A stretch of 64,000 bases of DNA from contig CADAND010000006.1 in assembly GCA_902789245.1 (NCBI GenBank), forward strand, positions 1 to 64,000, written 5' to 3'. Source of the DNA: an uncultured Bacteroidia bacterium (GTDB lineage Bacteria; Bacteroidota; Bacteroidia; Bacteroidales; UBA932). Position 1 is the stretch's first letter. Every line of letters begins with the position of its first letter. Of this stretch, positions 25,715-32,246 are shown piece by piece. The position numbers and the translations under genes were made by a program. The notes under the pieces were generated by a model. It saw only the letters and a list, made by a program, of their open reading frames with translations, was not told the DNA's origin and did not search any database.

Positions 25715-27772
25715 CTAGATCTCCTCTATCCCCAACCCCTTAAAGTACTCATACGTCGGGTCATAGAACTCCGGGAGGCGGGTGGCGTCGTCGGGGTTGC
25801 CTTCGGGGATGCAGATGACCATGCCCTGGCGGGCACGGGTGAGGAGGACGCGGTAGGCGTTGAGCTGGTAGGCGCGGCCTTCGGCCTGGTTGATGTTCTG
25901 CCAGCGGTCGCTGCGGAAGTTGAAATGCTGCCAGCCGTGGCGCTTGGGGTCAAAGCGGAAGTCGCCGTCCCAGACGAGGCAGGTCCAGTCCAGCTCGAGG
26001 CCCTGGATGTCGAATTCGGTGGCGACGTCCTCCAGGAAGAGAGAAGAGCGGATGTCCGTGATGGGGTTCAGGAACCACGGGACGATGTCGGCCTGGGAGC
26101 GGATGTCGATGGCGAGCGGCTTGAGGCGGAAGGCCTTCGACGAGACGAGCATGCCGTAGCGCTCGGAGCCGCGGGCGTGCTCACGCAGCCACTGTTTCGC
26201 CTTGTCCAGATCGCGCGTCAGGACGATGGGATAACGCTCCCGGATGTCGGCGTAGGTAGCGCGTGCGGCGGGCACGTCGAGATCGAGCAACTGGTGCACG
26301 AAGAGGGACAGCGTCTCGGCGCGATAAGAGCGCTGGGAGACCGCCAAATGCAGGTTCTGCTCCAGGTGGACGTTGGGGTTGTCGGCCAGGAGGGCGGCCA
26401 CATTGCCTTCGGCGTATTCCTTGTCCGTGAGGCGGTCGGAGATATAGACCTGCCAGTCGGGGAAGGTCTCGTTCAGGGCTTGGATCCAGAGGCCGATGCC
26501 GCCTTCGCCGGAGTTGATCTCCTGTCCCCCGCCCACCAGGCAGACGATGGTCGCCCAGTCCTTGTGCTGGTCCAGCGACCAGATGAGGAATTCGCCCTCG
26601 GACATCGGGAAGTTGGCGAGCCCCTTCTTGCGGGCGAGCCAGGCGCTGAGGTGGCGCATGTCCCACATGCGCTGGGCTTCGTCGAAGATGGCGACGTTCT
26701 CCACTTCGGCCGCGTTGGTCTGGGCGGCCTTGGAGACCTTGGCCGGGTCAATCTCTATCCCAGTGCCCTGGATAGGCACTTTCAGCTTCGCGAGCATGTT
26801 GTCGCGGTAGCGGTGGATGATCTGGATGAAGCGGCTCACCTGCCGCTCGGCCTCCGTCTTGGTGCATTTGCGGCCGGCCGCCTTTTCTTTCTGGACCTTA
26901 TCGCGCGCGAGGGCTTCCGTGAGGACTTTGACGAGCGGGCCGTTGCCGGAGAGGTAAACGGCCAGGTCGCCCTGTTCCTGCTGGATGGCGACATTCAGGC
27001 CGACGAGGGTCTTCCCCGCCCCAGGCACGCCCGTGACGAAGCAGATGCTCTTCTGGTGCCGGGCTTTGGATTGGCGGATGATGTCAAGGATGAGATCCGT
27101 GCAGGTGTCGATGCCTGCCTTGTCCGCCTCGTGCTTGGTGATATCCTCCACGCTGTGGTTCATGTAGAGGGCAGAGGCCGCCTGGATGATCGTGGGCGTG
27201 GGGTTGTAGCGGCTGTAGAGCCACTCGTGGGCGTCGATGGGCGCTTGCGCTCCTTCTTTGGCGAGGATCTGCTGGATGGTGGGAAGCAGCCACGCGCTAT
27301 TGGCGAACAGCGGATAATAGACCTGGTCGTTATAGACACTGAAGAGGCCCGGGCCGGCCGAGCAGGCTTTGTCGGGGGCTTCCGTGGCTACGAGGATCGG
27401 GACGATGATCCGGTCGCGGCTCTCCTCGTGGAAGTTCTTCAGGTCGAGCGCGTAGTCCCAGACCTGCTCCTTGTCGTTGACGAGGAACTCGTTGGAGCCG
27501 ACTTTGAATTCGATGGCGAAGACAATGCCGCCGGTCAGCAGAACCACGTCTACACGCTTCCCCAGACGGGGAATGGTGTACTCGAAGACGATGTCTCCCT
27601 CGCTGCCCAATTCCCGCACGACCTGCTTCATGATGGTGATTTCCTGTTGCCAGGCATCCCGCTGCTCGAGGGTCAGGTCAAATTCATTCAGCGCGCCCAT
27701 CTCCCCCAGGATGGCGTTGTCATCCGCCCGGAGGAATCGGGAACAAGTCTCGCTGTAATAGAATTTGCGCAT
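25715..27772 (-). CDS. DUF2075 helicase with N-terminal PD-(D/E)XK-like domain
   Basis: The 685-residue protein (ATG at 27772; the frame runs on to a TTG at 27790 that lies next to the promoter) belongs to the COG3410/DUF2075 group. The N-terminal domain has RVDVVLLTGGIVFAIEFKVG (about residues 72-92), giving D and E-x-K of a nuclease fold. The ATPase has Walker A TGVPGAGKTLVGL near 244, DEAQRMWD, and later SF1-type motifs (LTRARQGMVICIPEG). Members are found in defence and stress settings. Minus-strand -7 box TATATTTG lies at 27794-27801. Its last 57 bp are repeated exactly at 29628-29684. Confidence 0.85.
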   Translation of the reverse strand: MRKFYYSETCSRFLRADDNAILGEMGALNEFDLTLEQRDAWQQEITIMKQVVRELGSEGDIVFEYTIPRLGKRVDVVLLTGGIVFAIEFKVGSNEFLVNDKEQVWDYALDLKNFHEESRDRIIVPILVATEAPDKACSAGPGLFSVYNDQVYYPLFANSAWLLPTIQQILAKEGAQAPIDAHEWLYSRYNPTPTIIQAASALYMNHSVEDITKHEADKAGIDTCTDLILDIIRQSKARHQKSICFVTGVPGAGKTLVGLNVAIQQEQGDLAVYLSGNGPLVKVLTEALARDKVQKEKAAGRKCTKTEAERQVSRFIQIIHRYRDNMLAKLKVPIQGTGIEIDPAKVSKAAQTNAAEVENVAIFDEAQRMWDMRHLSAWLARKKGLANFPMSEGEFLIWSLDQHKDWATIVCLVGGGQEINSGEGGIGLWIQALNETFPDWQVYISDRLTDKEYAEGNVAALLADNPNVHLEQNLHLAVSQRSYRAETLSLFVHQLLDLDVPAARATYADIRERYPIVLTRDLDKAKQWLREHARGSERYGMLVSSKAFRLKPLAIDIRSQADIVPWFLNPITDIRSSLFLEDVATEFDIQGLELDWTCLVWDGDFRFDPKRHGWQHFNFRSDRWQNINQAEGRAYQLNAYRVLLTRARQGMVICIPEGNPDDATRLPEFYDPTYEYFKGLGIEEI

Positions 27773-27821
27773 GCGGTCTGTGTGGAACAATCACAAATAT
27801 AGGAAAAAGTTAGAAAAATGA

Positions 27822-27912
27822 TTGCGCCGGCCGGCGGGCTAGCCGTGCGTGAGCCTGTGGCCGTTTGCCTGCGCCGTCGGGGGCCGTGCGGAGAGTGCGT
27901 GGGAAAGCCTTG
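27822..27912 (+). repeat. GC-rich hairpin repeat, partial copy e
   Basis: First half of the element: GCGCCGGCCGGCGGG, then GTTTGCCTGCGCCGTCGGGG and a GTGCGTGGG end. The hairpin half is absent. It lies between the DUF2075 promoter and the lipoprotein gene. Confidence 0.65.
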
Positions 27913-27917
27913 AATAA

Positions 27918-28271
27918 TTAGATTCTTAATAAAAGAGCGAATTCACTTTCGTTAACGACATCAAATGCTATTCTCATTTTAGTTGCGTCTATTGAAAGCA
28001 CTTTGAAACAGCCATTAGCATCATACGAAACCATTCCTTGTCTTTCGTAATAAGAATAAAAGCCCAAAGGATAACCATTTCTATTTAACGTTCCATCGGC
28101 TCTGAATTCCCAATAATCACCGACTTCTGTATAGCTGGTTTCGCTAGATACAACCCTCCACATCCCAACAATACTGCTAGCGCTGAAGCTGTCTTCATCT
28201 TGTTTCTTGCAAGATGACAGGATGCCAACTCCAAGGAGGATGATGACCAAGAAGTAAAGTAATTTCTTCAT
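27918..28271 (-). CDS. Small lipocalin-like lipoprotein
   Basis: The 117-residue product starts MKKLLYFLVI and has a lipobox LSSC at about residues 18-21, so it is probably anchored in a membrane facing the periplasm or the cell surface. The rest resembles small Bacteroidales lipocalin-like proteins: IVGMWRVVSSET, DYWEFRADGTLNRNG. The frame is open much further upstream through repeat DNA, but the ATG at 28271 follows a -7 box TATATTTG (28300-28307, minus strand) and starts the signal peptide. Function unknown; it may be cargo of the repeat-rich region. Confidence 0.75.
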   Translation of the reverse strand: MKKLLYFLVIILLGVGILSSCKKQDEDSFSASSIVGMWRVVSSETSYTEVGDYWEFRADGTLNRNGYPLGFYSYYERQGMVSYDANGCFKVLSIDATKMRIAFDVVNESEFALLLRI

Positions 28272-28359
28272 ATCTGGCTGTGTCTTAGCGTTCAATGTGC
28301 AAATATAGTGATTATTGTGGCATATTTGTATCTCACTACCATGTCGCCAGAAGGACTTC

Positions 28360-28438
28360 GGGTGCAAATCGGGCCTATCTGCACCCCAACAGCTCCGAAA
28401 TGACGATGTGGGGTGCAAAACAGGCATAATTGCACCCC
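28360..28438. repeat. Pair of 28-bp palindromic motifs (first locus)
   Basis: Two imperfect palindromes, each GGGTGCA ... TGCACCC, at 28360-28387 and 28410-28438, with a 22-base spacer. The same pair lies at 29966-30045. Both pairs stand directly before a full GC-rich element. The 463-bp gap 28272-28735 holds this pair, the GC-rich copy f and the promoter at 28676. Confidence 0.7.
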
Positions 28439-28440
28439 GA

Positions 28441-28660
28441 TTGAATTCGCGCCGGTCGTGCGTTGGCCGCGCGTGGGCCAGTGGACGTTTGCCTGCGCCG
28501 TCGGGGGCCGTGGGGAGGGTGCGTGGGAGGGCCGGCGCTATGGGGATGGAGGCGGATAAGGCGGCAGGGTGGCGGCGGGCAAGCATTTTTTGCTTGCACG
28601 ACGGCAGCCCTGCCGACTCCACCGGAAGCCCCGGGTTGCAGGAGGATAGGGCTTCCGTTT
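28441..28660 (+). repeat. GC-rich hairpin repeat, full copy f
   Basis: About 220 bp. Hairpin: GGCAGGG (28563-28569) with CCCTGCC (28608-28614), inner GCAAGCA (28579-28585) with TGCTTGC (28591-28597) around a T run. It ends at a GGGCTTCCGT block, as copy h does. Confidence 0.75.
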
Positions 28661-28675
28661 TAGCGCAATATTTCG

Positions 28676-28683
28676 TATCTTCG
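28676..28683 (+). promoter_or_regulatory. -7-like box for the small gene / nuclease-like pair
   Basis: TATCTTCG, the same variant box as that before paralogue A. It lies 52 bases before the ATG at 28736. Confidence 0.45.
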
Positions 28684-28735
28684 CAGTACTGGTTCTCCAT
28701 CCACGATCAAATGGAACTGTTTATTGAGTGATGTT

Positions 28736-28975
28736 ATGGAAGTAAGGCTGAGGGTTCAGACAGTTCCCACTTTGGACCCGGTTTCTCACGAAATGCATGT
28801 CGCATATACCGTTCTGCAGCAGGATGTTACCGCAGAACGTATTCCGTGTGTACCGGGGTGGACTTTGCGAGATGCCATTTCGCTTTTCTGCGAGTGGTTC
28901 CAAGTTGATCGCGCCAACGTCAAGCTGATTCGGCCCTTCCTTCCGCAAAGGATGGAAAGCTATGATAATCAGTGA
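28736..28975 (+). CDS. Small hypothetical protein coupled to nuclease-like paralogue B
   Basis: 79 residues starting MEVRLRVQTVPTLDP; the frame also runs up to a TTG at 28724. No family was recognised and there is no signal peptide. It overlaps the start of the next gene by 14 bases, which suggests translational coupling and a functional link, for instance as an immunity, antitoxin or adaptor protein. That role is only inferred from arrangement. Paralogue A lacks such a partner. Confidence 0.6.
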   Translation: MEVRLRVQTVPTLDPVSHEMHVAYTVLQQDVTAERIPCVPGWTLRDAISLFCEWFQVDRANVKLIRPFLPQRMESYDNQ

Positions 28976-29492
28976 CGAACAACGGGAAGAAAACTTTCAA
29001 GAATACCTTCGCTTACTCCGAGACCCCAACTATGTAGATGTCTGTTTTGACGAACAGTCAGGCGGCGTCAGCGCCGTGCATCGTGAACACAAATTCGATT
29101 CGGAGATTGGATATTACGGTATTAAGATTGGCGAATACGAGAAGATCGCACTCAATATTCTTAGAAAACGAGGACATAGTATTATTCTTGAGTCAGAATT
29201 AGCTCCCAATGGTATTAAAACTCCGGATGGAAAGATTGACGGCTTTGTAATGGACATAAAAGCAACTGACGGTATGGGAAAGTGGTCGATAAAAAAGAAA
29301 ATACACGACGCCGCAAAACAAGGATCCGAGGTTATAATACTATATTTCCACAAAAAAGAACTTTTCTCAATAGAAAGAGTTACAGATGGTTGGTATAGAT
29401 TTATTACAGATAGCGATTCTCAGCAATACATCAATACTATCAAGCATATATTATGTGTTGTGGAAGAATCGGTTATCGAATGGTCACCATGA
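28962..29492 (+). CDS. CdiA-CT-like PD-(D/E)XK protein, paralogue B
   Basis: The 176 residues align with paralogue A along their whole length: EENFQEYLRLLRDPNYVDV, GGVSAVHREHKFD, GYYGIKIGEYEKIALNILRKRGHSIILE, then DGFVMDIKA. The core Glu of E-x-K is Asp here (DIK), which is tolerated in PD-(D/E)XK enzymes but is worth noting. The gene is much more AT-rich than the chromosome. It is coupled to the 79-residue gene upstream, and the terminator of candidate ncRNA B lies 7 bases after its stop codon. A toxin or a nuclease of a mobile element are the main options. Confidence 0.65.
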   Translation: MIISDEQREENFQEYLRLLRDPNYVDVCFDEQSGGVSAVHREHKFDSEIGYYGIKIGEYEKIALNILRKRGHSIILESELAPNGIKTPDGKIDGFVMDIKATDGMGKWSIKKKIHDAAKQGSEVIILYFHKKELFSIERVTDGWYRFITDSDSQQYINTIKHILCVVEESVIEWSP

Positions 29493-29498
29493 TAAAAC

Positions 29499-29567
29499 GA
29501 AAAAAGCCGCCGAAGCGGCTAATTAGGAAGGTTCTAAAGGGACAGGTGGTGTGCCTCCCCCCCCTTC
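29499..29567 (-). ncRNA. Candidate small RNA B, convergent to paralogue B
   Basis: Same layout as RNA A, read on the minus strand. The -7 box TACCTTTG is at 29573-29580. The transcript starts near 29567, with outer stem GAAGG (29563-29567) and CCTTC (29527-29531). The linker CCTTCCTAATT compares with CCCTCCTAAATT in RNA A. The terminator is AGCCGC-TTCG-GCGGCT (29505-29520) with five T. The inner part is G-rich and folds less clearly than RNA A. About 69 nt. The terminator may also serve paralogue B from the other side. Confidence 0.5.
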
Positions 29568-29572
29568 TTTTG

Positions 29573-29580
29573 CAAAGGTA
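29573..29580 (-). promoter_or_regulatory. -7 box of candidate ncRNA B
   Basis: TACCTTTG on the minus strand, the same as in ncRNA A and C. Confidence 0.55.
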
Positions 29581-29618
29581 ATCATTAAAATTAAAAACAC
29601 AACTGTGATTCATCAATT

Positions 29619-29687
29619 TTAAAGAATCTCCTCTATCCCCAACCCCTTAAAGTACTCATACGTCGGGTCATAGAACTCCGGGAGTCG
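29619..29687 (-). pseudogene. 3' fragment of a DUF2075 helicase gene
   Basis: Encodes the last residues PEFYDPTYEYFKGLGIEEI of the DUF2075 protein plus one Leu. Bases 29628-29684 are identical to 25721-25777 over 57 bp. The fragment ends abruptly at the GC-rich copy g, so a deletion joined the two. It is non-functional. Confidence 0.85.
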
Positions 29688-29770
29688 GATAAGGCGGCAG
29701 GGTGGCGACGGATGGGCATTTTGTTGCCCGTCCGACGGCAGCCCTGCCGGCTCCGCCGAGGTCCCAGTTT
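29688..29770 (+). repeat. GC-rich hairpin repeat, partial copy g (hairpin half)
   Basis: Starts at GGATAAGGCGGCAGGGTGG and holds GGCAGGG (29696-29702) with CCCTGCC (29742-29748), inner GGGCA (29714-29718) with TGCCC (29724-29728). The first half is missing. Confidence 0.7.
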
Positions 29771-29833
29771 TGGTCAGGGATGGCAAAAAGAGACGATTGA
29801 GTCCCGGATTATTGTGTTTTACAGAATTCTTTT

Positions 29834-29934
29834 TACCTTTGCATTGGAAGGGAAGAGAGTGTATGAGTTCGCCCCATTCTCCCTTCTCAAACCTTCCTAA
29901 ATTGACCACTCCTCGATCGGGGTGGCCTTTTTGT
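29834..29934 (+). ncRNA. Third copy (C) of the candidate small RNA with promoter
   Basis: -7 box TACCTTTG (29834-29841). P1 GGAAGG (29846-29851) with CCTTCC (29892-29897) and P2 GAAGAGAG (29852-29859) with CTCCCTTC (29879-29886). Terminator CCACTCC (29906-29912) with GGGGTGG (29919-29925) and a T run. Compared with RNA A, both P1 and P2 have changed on both sides and still pair. P3 is weaker here. Confidence 0.6.
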
Positions 29935-29945
29935 ATCCCAGAACC
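29896..29945 (-). pseudogene. Last codons of a lost third CdiA-CT-like gene
   Basis: The minus strand encodes KKATPIEEWSI then a stop, against KKATPIEGWSI in paralogue A. Everything upstream is replaced by the palindrome pair at 29966. The 786-bp gap 29493-30278 thus holds ncRNA B, two gene remnants, ncRNA C and repeats, but no intact gene. Confidence 0.75.
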
Positions 29946-29965
29946 TAGTCGGCAGCAGATCTGCC

Positions 29966-30045
29966 GGGTGCAAAAAGGGCCAATCTGCACCCCAATGGGT
30001 TCAAAACTACGGTGCCGGGGTGCAAAACGGGCCTATCTGCACCCC
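29966..30045. repeat. Pair of 28-bp palindromic motifs (second locus)
   Basis: GGGTGCA ... TGCACCC palindromes at 29966-29993 and 30017-30045, with a 23-base spacer, matching the pair at 28360-28438 in sequence, spacing and position before a GC-rich element. Confidence 0.7.
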
Positions 30046-30050
30046 GATTC

Positions 30051-30270
30051 CATTTGCGCCGGCCGGCGGGTTGGCCGTGCGGGGGCTTGTGGCCGTTTGC
30101 CTGCGCCGTCGGGGGCCGTGCGGAGGGTGCGTGTGCGGGCCGGCGCTGTGGGGCGGACGGCGGATAAGGCGGCAGGGTGGCGGCGGGCAAGCTATTTTTT
30201 GCTTGCACGACGGCAGCCCTGCCGGCTCCGCCGGAAGCCCCGGGTTGCAGGAGGATGGGGCTTCCGTATT
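30051..30270 (+). repeat. GC-rich hairpin repeat, full copy h
   Basis: Close copy of f. GGCAGGG (30171-30177) with CCCTGCC (30217-30223), inner GCAAGC (30187-30192) with GCTTGC (30201-30206). It abuts the stop of the HD-domain gene. Confidence 0.75.
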
Positions 30271-30278
30271 TGGCAGAA

Positions 30279-30752
30279 TCAGGCGGGGACGGCAGAGAGG
30301 ATGTACTGCTCGGCCCAGCCGTGGAGGGCGGCGATGCGGACGATCTCGCGCAGGAGCGCATCGTCCCGGCGGCCGCAGGACTCCAGCGTCAGGATCGAAT
30401 CCGCCGCCCGGCCGATATTCTGGCGCAAATCGTTCAGCTTCACGTGGATGGCGGTCTCATTGCCGGAGGCCACGATATTCCGGACATAGTCCTCATAGCT
30501 GATGCCGTCCCGGTGCGTCAGCAGATCCACGGCCGCCAGGACGTCCTCCTCGATGCCCTGCCGGCGCAGGTCCTCGAGCGTCAGGTCCGTGTCCTCCACG
30601 ACATCGTGCAGGAAGCCGGCCTTCTTCTCCTGCTCGGTCTCCCCCATCAGGCCGACGGCCAGCACATGCAGGATCGCGGGATTGCCGATCATATCCTTCT
30701 GCCCACTGTGGGCGCGGATCGCCAGCTGGGTGATCTCCTCGATACTCATCAT
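30279..30752 (-). CDS. HD-domain phosphohydrolase (small SpoT-like)
   Basis: About 157 residues. His of AIRAHSGQ, His of PAILHVLAVG, the HD pair in GFLHDVVEDTDLT (about residues 47-59) and a late Asp in KLNDLRQNI give the metal site of HD hydrolases related to the (p)ppGpp hydrolase half of SpoT. The synthetase half is absent. The substrate is unknown. The start is ATG at 30752 or 30749; a GTG at 30761 is also in frame. A 36-residue open frame lies just upstream, and a -7 box TATCTTTG lies at 30919-30926 on the minus strand. Confidence 0.82.
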   Translation of the reverse strand: MMSIEEITQLAIRAHSGQKDMIGNPAILHVLAVGLMGETEQEKKAGFLHDVVEDTDLTLEDLRRQGIEEDVLAAVDLLTHRDGISYEDYVRNIVASGNETAIHVKLNDLRQNIGRAADSILTLESCGRRDDALLREIVRIAALHGWAEQYILSAVPA

Positions 30753-30764
30753 AAGACGCACAGA

Positions 30765-30875
30765 TTAAAGGGTTTCCAGCTGCGGGACCAACTCCAGACC
30801 CAGATCGTCGATCAGGGCCATCATCTCGGAGCGAACAGCGTCGCTCAACAGGGAAAAATCAATCGTAGTCTGCAT
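30765..30875 (-). CDS. Putative 36-residue protein upstream of the HD-domain gene
   Basis: A short open frame from ATG at 30875, with sequence MQTTIDFSLLSDAVRSEMMA and an acidic, amphipathic rest ending LETL. It stands between the -7 box at 30919-30926 and the HD gene, 12 bases before the latter. The spacing suggests a real small gene or a leader peptide; nothing about function is known. Confidence 0.4.
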   Translation of the reverse strand: MQTTIDFSLLSDAVRSEMMALIDDLGLELVPQLETL

Positions 30876-30918
30876 AATACTATCTTTTTACGGGTTGCTT
30901 TCTTGCTCTTTGCTGGTG

Positions 30919-30926
30919 CAAAGATA
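30919..30926 (-). promoter_or_regulatory. -7 box of the HD-domain operon
   Basis: TATCTTTG on the minus strand, 44 bases before the ATG at 30875. Confidence 0.55.
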
Positions 30927-30993
30927 CGGCAGCGTTTTGCCAACTCTTGACAAAAGAAAAAAACCGCAAAAAAAATTTTAGCAGACCGGCAGA

Positions 30994-32169
30994 CTAACGG
31001 GCCGCCCTCCTGCTGCGGATGACCAGGAGGCTGGCCACCAGGATGACAGGGAAGACCGTGGCCGCCAGGATGCCGCGCTGGATGTCCCCGTCGTGGGAGC
31101 CCGTGCAGAGGCCCACCAGAGAAGGACCGAAGGTGCCGCCCGCATCCCCGGCCAGGGCCAGGAGCGCGAACAGCGCCGTGCCACCCCGGGGCATCCGGGC
31201 CGAAGTGATGCTGATGGAGCCCGGCCACATGATGCCGACGGCCAGGCCGCTGACCATGCAGGCGGCCAGGCTGACCACGGGGACGGGAGCGAGGGAGGCC
31301 ACGAGATAGGCGACGGCGCAGAGGACGCCCGCCCCGGTCATATAAGAAGTCAGGTCGAGGTTCTGCCCCTTCTTGCCATACCACCACCGGCCCAGGCCCA
31401 TGCAGAAAGCAAAGCCGCAGGGACCGGCCAGGTCGCCGACGGACTTGTCCACGCCCAGGCTGGCCTCCGCGAAGGCCGAAGTCCACTGCGCCATGGTGCT
31501 CTCCGAGGCGCCGGCAGCCACCATTAGGACCAGGAAGACCCAGAACTTCCGGTCACGGAGCAGCTGCCCCATGCTCATGCTCTCGGCATCCTGCACGATA
31601 GGTTCGATCGGACAGGTGGCGAAATTGAAGATATTGTAGAGCGGAACCAGCGCCCAGACACAGGCCAGCACACGCCAGTTGTCCAGGCCGAAGAACCTGA
31701 AAAAAAGGGTCGAACCCAGGATGACCCCCACGGCGCCCCAGCAGTAGAAAGAATGGAGCAGGCTCATCATCCCCTCCTTGTTGGGGAACGGACAGGCCTC
31801 GATGATGGGACTGCACAGGACCTCGATCAGGCCGCTCCCCACGGCATACACGGCCACGCAGAGGAGGATCCCCACCATCGGATCGGCGAACAGCTGCGGC
31901 AGGAACGCCAGGCCGGCGAGCCCCAGGGCCGAGGTGATCTCCGACAGGATGATGCTCCTGCGGTAATTGATGTTCCGGAACTTGGCGCACAGGAAGTCCG
32001 TGACCAGCTGGACGATATAGAAGACGGCCGGGATCAGCGCCAGGCTGGCAATCGGCACATTATACTCGCGGTTGAAAGCGATGAACAGCAGCTGGACAAA
32101 ATTGGCCACGATGGCCTGCGTCACGAAACCCAGGTAGCAGGCGGTCTTGGTTTTGCCGTAATTCTTCAT
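30994..32169 (-). CDS. MFS transporter
   Basis: The 391-residue protein has about twelve hydrophobic segments and an MFS layout, beginning with TKTACYLGFVTQAIVANFVQ and a loop AKFRNINYRRS after the second membrane helices. It resembles Bacteroidales MFS proteins of unknown or sugar specificity. It lies next to a divergent WYL-type regulator, 35 bases apart, so that regulator may control it. Substrate cannot be read from sequence. The gene is high in GC like the chromosome and marks the end of the accessory region. Confidence 0.85.
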   Translation of the reverse strand: MKNYGKTKTACYLGFVTQAIVANFVQLLFIAFNREYNVPIASLALIPAVFYIVQLVTDFLCAKFRNINYRRSIILSEITSALGLAGLAFLPQLFADPMVGILLCVAVYAVGSGLIEVLCSPIIEACPFPNKEGMMSLLHSFYCWGAVGVILGSTLFFRFFGLDNWRVLACVWALVPLYNIFNFATCPIEPIVQDAESMSMGQLLRDRKFWVFLVLMVAAGASESTMAQWTSAFAEASLGVDKSVGDLAGPCGFAFCMGLGRWWYGKKGQNLDLTSYMTGAGVLCAVAYLVASLAPVPVVSLAACMVSGLAVGIMWPGSISITSARMPRGGTALFALLALAGDAGGTFGPSLVGLCTGSHDGDIQRGILAATVFPVILVASLLVIRSRRAAR

Positions 32170-32246
32170 GGTCTGGTAAAAAAGCGCGGCAAGGTAAACA
32201 ATTTATGCAAAAAAAATTGCAAAATTTGCATCAAACTCTGACCGCC

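Noticed and set aside
25712-27802. Open frame of 696 codons on the plus strand opposite the DUF2075 helicase
   Set aside because: It mirrors the codons of a gene with clear helicase motifs; its product is an unnatural run of Val, Asp, Gly and Leu with no known motif. Same for long opposite frames at 33595-36321, 36396-38963, 46279-48321, 48288-50525 and 59694-61676.
27918-28700. Longer 260-residue version of the lipoprotein
   Set aside because: The upstream part runs through the palindrome pair and the GC-rich repeat; the promoter and signal peptide place the start at 28271.
29619-29990. A 123-residue gene on the minus strand
   Set aside because: It is a chance fusion of repeat DNA with the copied 3' end of the DUF2075 gene.
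24950-30000. Retron or type III toxin-antitoxin reading of the ncRNA modules
   Set aside because: No reverse transcriptase is present, the RNA is not made of tandem repeats, and it lies convergent to the protein gene and not upstream of it.
28360-30045. CRISPR-like geometry (28-bp repeats, 22-23 bp spacers)
   Set aside because: Only two units per locus, repeats differ from copy to copy, the spacing is that of paired palindromes, and no cas gene is present.
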